Of a stretch of DNA of 64,000 bases, positions 1 to 14,600 are shown piece after piece (position 1 is the stretch's first letter; the number at the start of each line of letters is the position of its first letter). A program made the position numbers and the translations under genes. Below the pieces are notes generated by a model. It searched no databases, was not told the origin of the DNA, and worked only from the letters and a program-made list of their open reading frames with translations. Source of the stretch: Glandiceps talaboti (taxonomy: Eukaryota; Hemichordata; Enteropneusta; Spengelidae); contig NC_135569.1 of NCBI RefSeq assembly GCF_964340395.1, positions 15,627,019 to 15,691,018 on the forward strand, read 5' to 3'.

Positions 1-68
1 AATAATTTGTTTTTAGAATGGTGATTGTTCAATCTCTACTGAGATGGAATAATCCTTCTCCTTAGTAA

Positions 69-84
69 CATTTGTAAACAAATG
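69..84. promoter_or_regulatory. Conserved inverted repeat with Forkhead-like core (first of about 290)
   Basis: CATTTGT and ACAAATG are 7-bp complementary arms separated by AA. The centre reads GTAAACA, the published consensus core of Forkhead (FOX) factors. It is followed by CTTTGTT, whose complement AACAAAG fits SOX-type sites. The same block recurs at 122-bp spacing through the array and is more constant than the rest of the monomer. Binding is an inference; only the motif and its conservation are visible. Confidence 0.5.
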
Positions 85-889
85 ACTTTGTTCCATTGCA
101 GTGTATAATGAAAATAAAATAGAATAATTTGTAGGTAGAATGGTGATTGTTCAACCTCTACTGAGATGGAATAATCCTTCTCCATAGCAACATTTGTAAA
201 CAAATGACTTTGTTCTTTTGCAGTGTATGACGGGAATATAATAGAATAATTTGTAGGTAGAATGGTGATTGTTCAACCTCTACTGAGATGGAATAATCCT
301 TCTCCTTAGTAACATTTGTAAACAAATGACTTTGTTCCATTGCAGTGTATGATGGGAATAGAATAGAATAATTTGTAGGTAGAATGGTGATTGTTCAACC
401 TCTACTGAGATGGAATAATCCTTCTCCTTAGTAACATTTGTAAACAAATGACTTTGTTCCATTGCAGTGTATAATGAAAATAGAATAGAATAATTTGTAG
501 GTAGAATGGAGATTGTCCAACCTCTACTGAAATGGAATAATCCTTCTCCTTAGTAACATTTGTAAACAAATGACTTTGTTCCATTGCAGTGTATGATGGG
601 AATATAATAGAATATTTTGTAGGTAGAACGGAGATTGTCCAACCTCTACTGAGATGAAATAATCCTTCTCCTTAGTAACATTTGTAAACAAATGACTTTG
701 TTCCATTGCAGTGTAGGATGGGAATAGAATAGATTAATTTGTTTTTAGAATGGTGATGGTCCAACCTCTACTGAAATGGAATAATCCTTCTCCTTAGTAA
801 CATTTGTAAACAAATGACTTTGTTCCATTGCAGTGTAGGATGGGAATATAATGGAATAATTTGTTTTTAGAATGGTGATTGTTCAACCT

Positions 890-3800
890 CTACTGAGATG
901 GAATAATCCTTCTCCATAGCAACATTTGTAAACAAATGACTTTGTTCTTTTGCAGTGTATGACGGGAATATAATAGAATAATTTGTAGGTAGAATGGTGA
1001 TTGTTCAACCTCTACTGAGATGGAATAATCCTTCTCCTTAGTAACATTTGTAAACAAATGACTTTGTTCCATTGCAGTGTATGATGGGAATAGAATAGAA
1101 TAATTTGTAGGTAGAATGGTGATTGTTCAACCTCTACTGAGATGGAATAATCCTTCTCCTTAGTAACATTTGTAAACAAATGACTTTGTTCCATTGCAGT
1201 GTATAATGAAAATAGAATAGAATAATTTGTAGGTAGAATGGAGATTGACCAACCTCTACTGAAATGAAATAATCATTGGTAAAAATATTATTTGTAAACA
1301 AATGACTTTGTTCCATTGCAGTGTATCATGAAAATAGAATATAATAATTTGTAGGTAGAATGGAGATTGTCCAACCTCTACTGAGATGGAATAATCCTTC
1401 TCCTTAGTAACATTTGTAAACAAATGACTTTGTTCCATTGCAGTGTAGGATGGGAATAGAATAGAATAATTTGTTGGGAGAATGGAGATTGTCCAACCTC
1501 TACTGAGATGGAATAATCCTTCTCCTTAGTAACGTTTGTAAACAAATGACTTTGTTCTATTGCAGTGTATAATGAAAATAGAATAGAATAATTTGTAGGT
1601 AGAATGGAGATTGTCCAACCTCTACTGAAATGGAATAATCCTTCTCCTTAGTAACATTTGTAATCAAATGACTTTGTTCTATTGCAGTGTATGATGGGAA
1701 TATAATAGAATAATTTGTAGGTAGAATGGTGATTGTTCAACCTCTACTGAGATGGAACAATCCTTCTCCTTAGTAACATTTGTAAACAAATGACTTTGTT
1801 CCATTGCAGTGTATAATGAAAATAGAATAGAATAATTTGTAGGTAGAATAGAGATTGTCCAACCTCTACTGAAATGGAATAATCCTTCTCCTTAGTAACG
1901 TTTGTAAACAAATGACTTTGTTCTATTGCAGTGTATAATGAAAATAGAATAGAATAATTTGTAGGTAGAATGGAGATTGTCCAACCTCTACTGAAATGGA
2001 ATAATCCTTCTCCTTAGTAACATTTGTAAACAAATGACTTTGTTCTATTGCAGTGTATGATGGGAATATAATAGAATATTTTGTAGGTAGAACGGAGATT
2101 GTCCAACCTCTACTGAGATGAAATAATCCTTCTCCTTAGTAACATTTGTAAACAAATGACTTTGTTCCATTGCAGTGTAGGATGGGAATAGAATAGATTA
2201 ATTTGTTTTTAGAATGGTGATGGTCCAACCTCTACTGAAATGGAATAATCCTTCTCCTTAGTAACATTTGTAAACAAATGACTTTGTTCCATTGCAGTGT
2301 AGGATGGGAATATAATGGAATAATTTGTTTTTAGAATGGTGATTGTTCAACCTCTACTGAGATGGAATAATCCTTCTCCTTAGTAACATTTGTAAACAAA
2401 TGACTTTGTTCTATTGCAGTGTATAATGAAAATAAAATAGAATAATTTGTAGGTAGAATGGTGATTGTTCAACCTCTACTGAGATGGAATAATCCTTCTC
2501 CATAGCAACATTTGTAAACAAATGACTTTGTTCTTTTGCAGTGTATGACGGGAATATAATAGAATAATTTGTAGGTAGAATGGTGATTGTTCAACCTCTA
2601 CTGAGATGGAATAATCCTTCTCCTTAGTAACATTTGTAAACAAATGACTTTGTTCCATTGCAGTGTATGATGGGAATAGAATAGAATAATTTGTAGGTAG
2701 AATGGTGATTGTTCAACCTCTACTGAAATTGAATAATCCTTCTCCTTAGTAACATTTGTAAACAAATGACTTTGTTCCATTGCAGTGTATGATGGGAATA
2801 ATATAGAATAATTTGTAGGTAGAATGGTAATTGTTCAACCTCTACTGAGATGGAATAATCCTTCTCCTTAGTAACATTTGTAAGCAAATGACTTTGTTCC
2901 ATTGCAGTGTATAATGAAAATAGAATAGAATAATTTGTAGGTAGAATGGAGATTGTCCAACCTCTACTGAAATGAAATAATCCTTCTCCTTAGTAACATT
3001 TGTAAACAAATGACTTTGTTCTATTGCAGTGTATAATGAAAATAGAATAGAATAATTTGTAGGTAGAATGGAGATTGTCCAACCTCTACTGAAATGGAAT
3101 AATACTTCTCCTTAGTAACATTTGTAAACAAATGACTTTGTTCTATTGCAGTGTATAATGAAAATAGAATAGAATAATTTGTAGGTAGAATGGAGATTGT
3201 CCAACCTCTACTGAAATGGAATAATCCTTCTCCTTAGTAACATCTGTAAACAAATGACTTTGTTCTATTGCAGTGTATAATGAAAATAGACTAGAATAAT
3301 TTGTAGGTTGAATTGAGATTGTCCAACCTCTACTGAAATGGAATAATCCTTCTCCTTAGTAACATTTGTAAACAAATGACTTTGTTCTATTGCAGTGTAT
3401 GATGGGAATATAATAGAATAATTTGTAGGTAGAATGGTGATTGTTCAACCTCTACTGAGATGGAACAATCCTTCTCCTTAGTAACATTTGTAAACAAATG
3501 ACTTTGTTCCATTGCAGTGTATAATGAAAATAGAATAGAATAATTTGTAGGTAGAATGGAGATTGTCCAACCTCTACTGAAATGGAATAATCCTTCTCCT
3601 TAGTAACGTTTGTAAACAAATGACTTTGTTCTATTGCAGTGTATAATGAAAATAGAATAGAATAATTTGTAGGTAGAATGGAGATTGTCCAACCTCTACT
3701 GAAATGGAATAATCCTTCTCCTTAGTAACATTTGTAAACAAATGACTTTGTTCTATTGCAGTGTATGATGGGAATATAATAGAATATTTTGTAGGTAGAA

Positions 3801-5647
3801 CGGAGATTGTCCAACCTCTACTGAGATGAAATAATCCTTCTCCTTAGTAACATTTGTAAACAAATGACTTTGTTCCATTGCAGTGTAGGATGGGAATAGA
3901 ATAGATTAATTTGTTTTTAGAATGGTGATGGTCCAACCTCTACTGAAATGGAATAATCCTTCTCCTTAGTAACATTTGTAAACAAATGACTTTGTTCCAT
4001 TGCAGTGTAGGATGGGAATATAATGGAATAATTTGTAGGTAGAATGGTGATTGTTCAACCTCTACTGAGATGGAATAATCCTTCTCCATAGCAACATTTG
4101 TAAACAAATGACTTTGTTCTTTTGCAGTGTATGACGGGAATATAATAGAATAATTTGTAGGTAGAATGGTGATTGTTCAACCTCTACTGAGATGGAATAA
4201 TCCTTCTCCTTAGTAACATTTGTAAACAAATGACTTTGTTCCATTGCAGTGTATGATGGGAATAGAATAGAATAATTTGTAGGTAGAATGGTGATTGTTC
4301 AACCTCTACTGAGATGGAATAATCCTTCTCCTTAGTAACATTTGTAAACAAATGACTTTGTTCCATTGTAGTGTATAATGAAAATAGAATAGAATAATTT
4401 GTAGGTAGAATGGAGACTGTCCAACCTCTACTGAAATGGAATAATCCTTCTCCTTAGTAACATTTGTAAACAAATGACTTTGTTCCATTGCAGTGTATGA
4501 TGGGAATATAATAGAATATTTTGTAGGTAGAACGGAGATTGTCCAACCTCTACTGAGATGAAATAATCCTTCTCCTTAGTAACATTTGTAAACAAATGAC
4601 TTTGTTCCATTGCAGTGTAGGATGGGAATAGAATAGATTAATTTGTTTTTAGAATGGTGATGGTCCAACCTCTACTGAAATGGAATAATCCTTCTCCTTA
4701 GTAACATTTGTAAACAAATGACTTTGTTCCATTGCAGTGTAGGATGGGAATATAATGGAATAATTTGTTTTTAGAATGGTGATTGTTCAACCTCTACTGA
4801 GATGGAATAATCCTTCTCCTTAGTAACATTTGTAAACAAATGACTTTGTTCCATTGCAGTGTATAATGAAAATAAAATAGAATAATTTGTAGGTAGAATG
4901 GTGATTGTTCAACCTCTACTGAGATGGAATAATCCTTCTCCATAGCAACATTTGTAAACAAATGACTTTGTTCTTTTGCAGTGTATGACGGGAATATAAT
5001 AGAATAATTTGTAGGTAGAATGGTGATTGTTCAACCTCTACTGAGATGGAATAATCCTTCTCCTTAGTAACATTTGTAAACAAATGACTTTGTTCCATTG
5101 CAGTGTATGATGGGAATAGAATAGAATAATTTGTAGGTAGAATGGTGATTGTTCAACCTCTACTGAGATGGAATAATCCTTCTCCTTAGTAACATTTGTA
5201 AACAAATGACTTTGTTCCATTGCAGTGTATAATGAAAATAGAATAGAATAATTTGTAGGTAGAATGGAGATTGACCAACCTCTACTGAAATGAAATAATC
5301 ATTGGTAAAAATATTATTTGTAAACAAATGACTTTGTTCCATTGCAGTGTATCATGAAAATAGAATATAATAATTTGTAGGTAGAATGGAGATTGTCCAA
5401 CCTCTACTGAGATGGAATAATCCTTCTCCTTAGTAACATTTGTAAACAAATGACTTTGTTCCATTGCAGTGTAGGATGGGAATAGAATAGAATAATTTGT
5501 TGGGAGAATGGAGATTGTCCAACCTCTACTGAGATGGAATAATCCTTCTCCTTAGTAACGTTTGTAAACAAATGACTTTGTTCTATTGCAGTGTATAATG
5601 AAAATAGAATAGAATAATTTGTAGGTAGAATGGAGATTGTCCAACCT
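890..5647. repeat. Higher-order repeat blocks in left part of satellite
   Basis: Diagnostic monomers recur at multiples of the monomer length. The variant with TCTCCATAGC begins near 158, 890, 2476, 4062, 4916 and 9430, giving spacings of 6, 13, 13, 7 and 37 monomers. The variant containing ATTGGTAAAAATATTA occurs near 1271, 5297, 9811 and 11,763, giving spacings of 33, 37 and 16 monomers. The segment from about 890 therefore returns at about 4916 with near identity. This shows block duplication or unequal exchange on a scale of 1.6 to 4.5 kb. Confidence 0.85.
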
Positions 5648-8600
5648 CTACTGAAATGGAATAATCCTTCTCCTTAGTAACATTTGTAATCAAATGACTT
5701 TGTTCTATTGCAGTGTATGATGGGAATATAATAGAATAATTTGTAGGTAGAATGGTGATTGTTCAACCTCTACTGAGATGGAACAATCCTTCTCCTTAGT
5801 AACATTTGTAAACAAATGACTTTGTTCCATTGCAGTGTATAATGAAAATAGAATAGAATAATTTGTAGGTAGAATAGAGATTGTCCAACCTCTACTGAAA
5901 TGGAATAATCCTTCTCCTTAGTAACGTTTGTAAACAAATGACTTTGTTCTATTGCAGTGTATAATGAAAATAGAATAGAATAATTTGTAGGTAGAATGGA
6001 GATTGTCCAACCTCTACTAAAATGGAATAATCCTTCTCCTTAGTAACATTTGTAAACAAATGACTTTGTTCTATTGCAGTGTATGATGGGAATAGAATAG
6101 ATTAATTTGTTTTTAGAATGGTGATGGTCCAACCTCTACTGAAATGGAATAATCCTTCTCCTTAGTAACATTTGTAAACAAATGACTTTGTTCCATTGCA
6201 GTGTAGGATGGGAATATAATAGAATAATTTGTTTTTAGAATGGTGATTGTTCAACCTCTACTGAGATGGAATAATCCTTCTCCTTAGTAACATTTGTAAA
6301 CAAATGACTTTGTTCCATTGCAGTGTATAATGAAAATAAAATAGAATAATTTGTTTTTAGAATGGTGATTGTTCAACCTCTACTGACATGGAATAATCCT
6401 TCTCCTTAGTAACATTTGTAAACAAATGACTTTGTTCTATTGCAGTGTATAATGAAAATAGAATAGAATAATTTGTAGGTAGAATGGAGATTGTCCAACC
6501 TCTACTGAAATTAAATAATCCTTCTCCTTAGTAACATTTGTAAACAAATGACTTTGTTCCATTGCAGTGTATGACGGGAATAATATAGAATAATTTGTAG
6601 GTAGAATGGTGATTGTTCAACCTCTACTGAGATGGAATAATCCTTCTCCTTAGTAACATTTGTAAGCAAATGACTTTGTTCCATTGCAGTGTATAATGAA
6701 AATAGAATAGAATAATTTGTAGGTAGAATGGAGATTGTCCAACCTCTACTGAAATGAAATAATCCTTCTCCTTAGTAACATTTGTAAACAAATGACTTTG
6801 TTCTATTGCAGTGTATAATGAAAATAGAATAGAATAATTTGTAGGTAGAATGGAGATTGTCCAACCTCTACTGAAATGGAATAATCCTTCTCGTTAGTAA
6901 CATTTGTAAACAAATGACTTTGTTCTATTGCAGTGTATCATGAAAATAGACTAGAATAATTTGTAGGTTGAATTGAGATTGTCCAACCTCTACTGAAATG
7001 GAATAATCCTTCTCCTTAGTAACATTTGTAAACAAATGACTTTGTTCTATTGCAGTGTATAATGAAAATAGAATAGAATAATTTGTAGGTAGAATGGAGA
7101 TTGTCCAACCTCTACTGAAATGGAATAATCCTTCTCCTTAGTAACATTTGTAAACAAATGACTTTGTTCTATTGCAGTGTATAATGAAAATAGACTAGAA
7201 TAATTTGTAGGTTGAATTGAGATTGTCCAACCTCTACTGAAATGGAATAATCCTTCTCCTTAGTAACATATGTAAACAAATGACTTTGTTCTATTGCAGT
7301 GTATAATGAAAATAGAATAGAATAATTTGTAGGTAGAATGGAGCTTGTCCAACCTCTACTGAAATTGAATAATCCTTCTCCTTAGTAACATTTGTAAACA
7401 AATGACTTTGTTCCATTGCAGTGTATGATGGGAATAATATAGAATAATTTGTAGGTAGAATGGTAATTGTTCAACCTCTACTGAGATGGAATAATCCTTC
7501 TCCTTAGTAACATTTGTAAGCAAATGACTTTGTTCCATTGCAGTGTATAATGAAAATAGAATAGAATAATTTGTAGGTAGAATGGAGATTGTCCAACCTC
7601 TACTGAAATGAAATAATCCTTCTCCTTAGTAACATTTGTAAACAAATGACTTTGTTCTATTGCAGTGTATAATGAAAATAGACTAGAATAATTTGTAGGT
7701 AGAATGGAGATTGTCCAACCTCTACTGAAATGGAATAATCCTTCTCCTTAGTAACATCTGTAAACAAATGACTTTGTTCTATTGCAGTGTATAATGAAAA
7801 TAGAATAGAATAATTTGTAGGTAGAATGGAGATTGACCAACCTCTACTGAAATGGAATAATCCTTCTCCTTAGTAACATTTGTAAACAAATGACTTTGTT
7901 CTATTGCAGTGTATAATGAAAATAGAATAGAATAATTTGTAGGTAGAATGGAGCTTGTCCAACCTCTACTGAAATTGAATAATCCTTCTCCTTAGTAACA
8001 TTTGTAAACAAATGACTTTGTTCCATTGCAGTGTATGATGGGAATAATATAGAATAATTTGTAGGTAGAATGGTAATTGTTCAACCTCTACTGAGATGGA
8101 ATAATCCTTCTCCTTAGTAACATTTGTAAGCAAATGACTTTGTTCCATTGCAGTGTATAATGAAAATAGAATAGAATAATTTGTAGGTAGAATGGAGATT
8201 GTCCAACCTCTACTGAAATGAAATAATCCTTCTCCTTAGTAACATTTGTAAACAAATGACTTTGTTCTATTGCAGTGTATAATGAAAATAGAATAGAATA
8301 ATTTGTAGGTAGAATGGAGATTGTCCAACCTCTACTGAAATGGAATAATACTTCTCCTTAGTAACATTTGTAAACAAATGACTTTGTTCTATTGCAGTGT
8401 ATAATGAAAATAGAATAGAATAATTTGTAGGTAGAATGGAGATTGTCCAACCTCTACTGAAATGGAATAATCCTTCTCCTTAGTAACATCTGTAAACAAA
8501 TGACTTTGTTCTATTGCAGTGTATAATGAAAATAGACTAGAATAATTTGTAGGTTGAATTGAGATTGTCCAACCTCTACTGAAATGGAATAATCCTTCTC

Positions 8601-11600
8601 CTTAGTAACATTTGTAAACAAATGACTTTGTTCTATTGCAGTGTATGATGGGAATATAATAGAATAATTTGTAGGTAGAATGGTGATTGTTCAACCTCTA
8701 CTGAGATGGAACAATCCTTCTCCTTAGTAACATTTGTAAACAAATGACTTTGTTCCATTGCAGTGTATAATGAAAATAGAATAGAATAATTTGTAGGTAG
8801 AATGGAGATTGTCCAACCTCTACTGAAATGGAATAATCCTTCTCCTTAGTAACGTTTGTAAACAAATGACTTTGTTCTATTGCAGTGTATAATGAAAATA
8901 GAATAGAATAATTTGTAGGTAGAATGGAGATTGTCCAACCTCTACTGAAATGGAATAATCCTTCTCCTTAGTAACATTTGTAAACAAATGACTTTGTTCT
9001 ATTGCAGTGTATGATGGGAATATAATAGAATATTTTGTAGGTAGAACGGAGATTGTCCAACCTCTACTGAGATGAAATAATCCTTCTCCTTAGTAACATT
9101 TGTAAACAAATGACTTTGTTCCATTGCAGTGTAGGATGGGAATAGAATAGATTAATTTGTTTTTAGAATGGTGATGGTCCAACCTCTACTGAAATGGAAT
9201 AATCCTTCTCCTTAGTAACATTTGTAAACAAATGACTTTGTTCCATTGCAGTGTAGGATGGGAATATAATGGAATAATTTGTTTTTAGAATGGTGATTGT
9301 TCAACCTCTACTGAGATGGAATAATCCTTCTCCTTAGTAACATTTGTAAACAAATGACTTTGTTCCATTGCAGTGTATAATGAAAATAAAATAGAATAAT
9401 TTGTAGGTAGAATGGTGATTGTTCAACCTCTACTGAGATGGAATAATCCTTCTCCATAGCAACATTTGTAAACAAATGACTTTGTTCTTTTGCAGTGTAT
9501 GACGGGAATATAATAGAATAATTTGTAGGTAGAATGGTGATTGTTCAACCTCTACTGAGATGGAATAATCCTTCTCCTTAGTAACATTTGTAAACAAATG
9601 ACTTTGTTCCATTGCAGTGTATGATGGGAATAGAATAGAATAATTTGTAGGTAGAATGGTGATTGTTCAACCTCTACTGAGATGGAATAATCCTTCTCCT
9701 TAGTAACATTTGTAAACAAATGACTTTGTTCCATTGCAGTGTATAATGAAAATAGAATAGAATAATTTGTAGGTAGAATGGAGATTGACCAACCTCTACT
9801 GAAATGAAATAATCATTGGTAAAAATATTATTTGTAAACAAATGACTTTGTTCCATTGCAGTGTATCATGAAAATAGAATATAATAATTTGTAGGTAGAA
9901 TGGAGATTGTCCAACCTCTACTGAGATGGAATAATCCTTCTCCTTAGTAACATTTGTAAACAAATGACTTTGTTCCATTGCAGTGTAGGATGGGAATAGA
10001 ATAGAATAATTTGTTGGGAGAATGGAGATTGTCCAACCTCTACTGAGATGGAATAATCCTTCTCCTTAGTAACATTTGTAAACAAATGACTTTGTTCCAT
10101 TGCAGTGTATAATGAAAATAGAATAGAATAATTTGTAGGTAGAATGGAGATTGTTCAACCTCTACTGAGATGGAATAATCCTTCTCCTTAGTAACATTTG
10201 TAAACAAATGACTTTGTTCCATTGCAGTGTATCATGAAAATAGAATAGAATAATTTGTAGGTTGAATTGAGATTGTCCAACCTCTACTGAAATGGAATAA
10301 TCCTTCTCCTTAGTAACATTTGTAAACAAATGACTTTGTTCTATTGCAGTGTATAATGAAAATAGAATAGACTAATTTGTAGGTTGAATTGAGATTGTCC
10401 AACCTCTACTGAAATGGAATAATCCTTCTCCTTAGTAACATTTGTAAACAAATGACTTTGTTCCATTGCAGTGTATCATGAAAATAGAATAGAATAATTT
10501 GTAGATTGAATTGAGATTGTCCAACCTCTACTGAAATGGAATAATCCTTCTCCTTAGTAACATTTGTAAACAAATGACTTTGTTCTATTGCAGTGTATAA
10601 TGAAAATAGAATAGAATAATTTGTAGGTAGAATGGAGATTGTCCAACCTCTACTGAAATGGAATAATCCTTCTCCTTAGTAACATTTGTAAACAAATGAC
10701 TTTGTTCTATTGCAGTGTATGATGGGAATATAATAGAATAATTTGTAGGTAGAATGGTGATTGTTCAACCTCTACTGAGATGGAACAATCCTTCTCCTTA
10801 GTAACATTTGTAAACAAATGACTTTGTTCTATTGCAGTGTATAATTAAAATAGAATAGAATAATTTGTAGGTAGAATGGAGATTGTCCAACCTCTACTGA
10901 GATGGAACAATCCTTCTCCTTAGTAACATTTGTAAACAAATGACTTTGTTCCATTGCAGTGTATAATGAAAATAGAATAGAATAATTTGTAGGTAGAATG
11001 GAGATTGTCCAACCTCTACTGAAATGGAATAATCCTTCTCCTTAGTAACGTTTGTAAACAAATGACTTTGTTCTATTGCAGTGTATAATGAAAATAGAAT
11101 AGAATAATTTGTAGGTAGAATGGAGATTGTCCAACCTCTACTGAAATGGAATAATCCTTCTCCTTAGTAACATTTGTAAACAAATGACTTTGTTCTATTG
11201 CAGTGTATGATGTGAATATAATAGAATATTTTGTAGGTAGAACGGAGATTGTCCAACCTCTACTGAGATGAAATAATCCTTCTCCTTAGTAACATTTGTA
11301 AACAAATGACTTTGTTCCATTGCAGTGTAGGATGGGAATAGAATAGATTAATTTGTTTTTAGAATGGTGATGGTCCAACCTCTACTGAAATGGAATAATC
11401 CTTCTCCTTAGCAACATTTGTAAACAAATGACTTTGTTCTATTGCAGTGTATGACGGGAATATAATAGAATAATTTGTAGGTAGAATGGTGATTGTTCAA
11501 CCTCTACTGAGATGGAATAATCCTTCTCCTTAGTAACATTTGTAAACAAATGACTTTGTTCCATTGCAGTGTATGATGGGAATAGAATAGAATAATTTGT

Positions 11601-14600
11601 AGGTAGAATGGTGATTGTTCAACCTCTACTGAGATGGAATAATCCTTCTCCTTAGTAACATTTGTAAACAAATGACTTTGTTCCATTGCAGTGTATAATG
11701 AAAATAGAATAGAATAATTTGTAGGTAGAATGGAGATTGACCAACCTCTACTGAAATGAAATAATCATTGGTAAAAATATTATTTGTAAACAAATGACTT
11801 TGTTCCATTGCAGTGTATCATGAAAATAGAATATAATAATTTGTAGGTAGAATGGAGATTGTCCAACCTCTACTGAGATGGAATAATCCTTCTCCTTAGT
11901 AACATTTGTAAACAAATGACTTTGTTCCATTGCAGTGTATGATGGGAATAGAATAGAATAATTTGTTGGGAGAATGGAGATTGTCCAACCTCTACTGAGA
12001 TGGAATAATCCTTCTCCTTAGTAACATTTGTAAACAAATGACTTTGTTCCATTGCAGTGTAGGATGGGAATAGAATAGATTAATTTGTTTTTAGAATGGT
12101 GATAGTCCAACCTCTACTGAAATGGAATAATCCTTCTCCTTAGTAACATTTGTAAACAAATGACTTTGTTCCATTGCAGTGTAGGATGGGAATAGAATAG
12201 ATTAATTTGTTTTTAGAATGGTGATTGTTCAATCTCTACTGAAATGGAATAATCCTTCCCCTTAGTAATTCTTGTCCTTTGTAAACAAATGACTTTGTTC
12301 TATTGCAGTGTATGATGGGAATATAATAGAATAATTTGTAGGTAGAATGGTGATTGTTCAACCTCTACTGAGATGGAATAATCCTTCTCATTAGTAACAT
12401 TTGTAAACAAATGACTTTGTTCCATTGTAGTGTAGGATGGGAATTGAATAGAATAATTTGTTTTTAGAATGGTGATAGTCCAACCTCTATTGAAATTGAT
12501 AATCTTCTCCTCAGTAACATTTGTAAACAAATGACTTTGTTCCATAGCAGTGTATGATGGGAATAAAATAGAATAATTTGTAGGGAGAATGGAGATTGTC
12601 CAACCTCTATTGAAATGGAATAATCCTTCTCCTTAGTAACATTTGTAAACAAATGACTTTGTTCCATTGCAGTGTAGGATGGGAATAGAATAGAATAATT
12701 TGTTTTTAGAATGGTGATAGTCCAACCTCTACTGAAATGGAATAATCCTTCTCCTTAGAAATCCTACTCCTTAGTAAACAAATGACTTTGTTCTATTGCA
12801 GTGTATGATGGGAATATAATAGAATAATTTGTAGGTAGAACGGAGATTGTCCAACCTCTACTGAGATGGAATAATCCTTCTCCTTAGTAACATTTGTAAA
12901 CAAATGACTTTGTTCCATTGCAGTGTAGGATGGGAATAGAATAGATTAATTTGTAGGTAGAATGGTGATGGTCCAACCTCTACTGAAATGGAATAATCCT
13001 TCTCCTTAGTAACATTTGTAAACAAATGACTTTGTTCCATTGCAGTGTAGGATGGAAATATAATAGAATAATTTGTTTTTAGAATGGTGATTGTTCAACC
13101 TCTACTGAAATGGAATAATCCTTCTCCTTAGTAACATTTGTAAACAAATAACATTGTTCCATTGCAGTGTATAATGAAAATAGAATATAATAATTTGTAG
13201 GTAGAATGGTGTTTGTTCAACCTCTACTGAGATGGAATAATCCCTCTCCTTAGTAACATTTGTAAACAAATGACTTTGTTCCATTGCAGTGTATGATGGG
13301 AATAGAATAGAATAATTTGTAGGTAGAATGGAGATCGTCCAACCTCTACTGAAATGGAATAATTCTTCTCCTTAGTAACATTTGTAAACAAATGACTTTG
13401 TTCTATTGCAGTGTATAATGAAAATAGAATAGAATAATTTGTAGGTAGAATGGAGATTGTCCAACCTCTACTGAAATGGAATAATCCTTCTCCTAAATAA
13501 CATTTGTAAGCAAATGACTTTGTTCTATTGCAGTGTATGATGGGAATAATATAGAATAATTTGTAGGTTGAATGGTGATTGTTCAACCTCTACTGAGATG
13601 GAATAATCCTTCTCCTTAGTAACATTTGTAAACAAATGACTTTGTTCCATTGCAGTGTATGATGGGAATAGAATAGAACAATTTGTAGGTAGAATGGAGA
13701 TTGTCCAACCTCTACTGAAATGGAATAATCCTTCTCCTTAGTAACATTTTTAAACAAATGACTTTGTTCTATTGCAGTGTATAATGAAAATAGAATAGAA
13801 TAATTTGTAGGTAGAATGGAGATTGTCCAACCTCTACTGAAATGGAATAATACTTCTCCTTAGTAACATTTGTAAACAAATGACTTTGTTCTATTGCAGT
13901 GTATGATGGGAATATAATAGAATAATTTGTAGGTAGAATGGTGATTGTTCAACCTCTACTGAGATGGAATAATTCTTCTACTTAGTAACATTTGTAAACA
14001 AATGACTTTGTTCTATTGCAGTGTATAATGAAAATAGAATAGAATAATTTGTAGGTAGAATGGAGATTGTCCAACCTCTACTGAAATGGAATAATCCTTC
14101 TCCTTAGTAACATTTGTAATCAAATGACTTTGTTCTATTGCAGTGTATGATGGGAATATAATAGAATAATTTGTAGGTAGAATGGTGATTGTTCAACCTC
14201 TACTGAGATGGAACAATCCTTCTCCTTAGTAACATTTGTAAACAAATGACTTTGTTCCATTGCAGTGTATAATGAAAATAGAATAGAATAATTTGTAGGT
14301 AGAATGGAGATTGTCCAACCTCTACTGAAATGGAATAATCCTTCTCCTTAGTAACGTTTGTAAACAAATGACTTTGTTCTATTGCAATGTATAATGAAAA
14401 TAGAATAGAATAATTTGTAGGTAGAATTGAGATTGTCCAACCTCTACTGAAATGGAATAATCCTTCTCCTTAGTAACATTTGTAAACAAATGACTTTGTT
14501 CTATTGCAGTGTATGATGGGAATATAATAGAATATTTTGTAGGTAGAACGGAGATTGTCCAACCTCTACTGAGATGAAATAATCCTTCTCCTTAGTAACA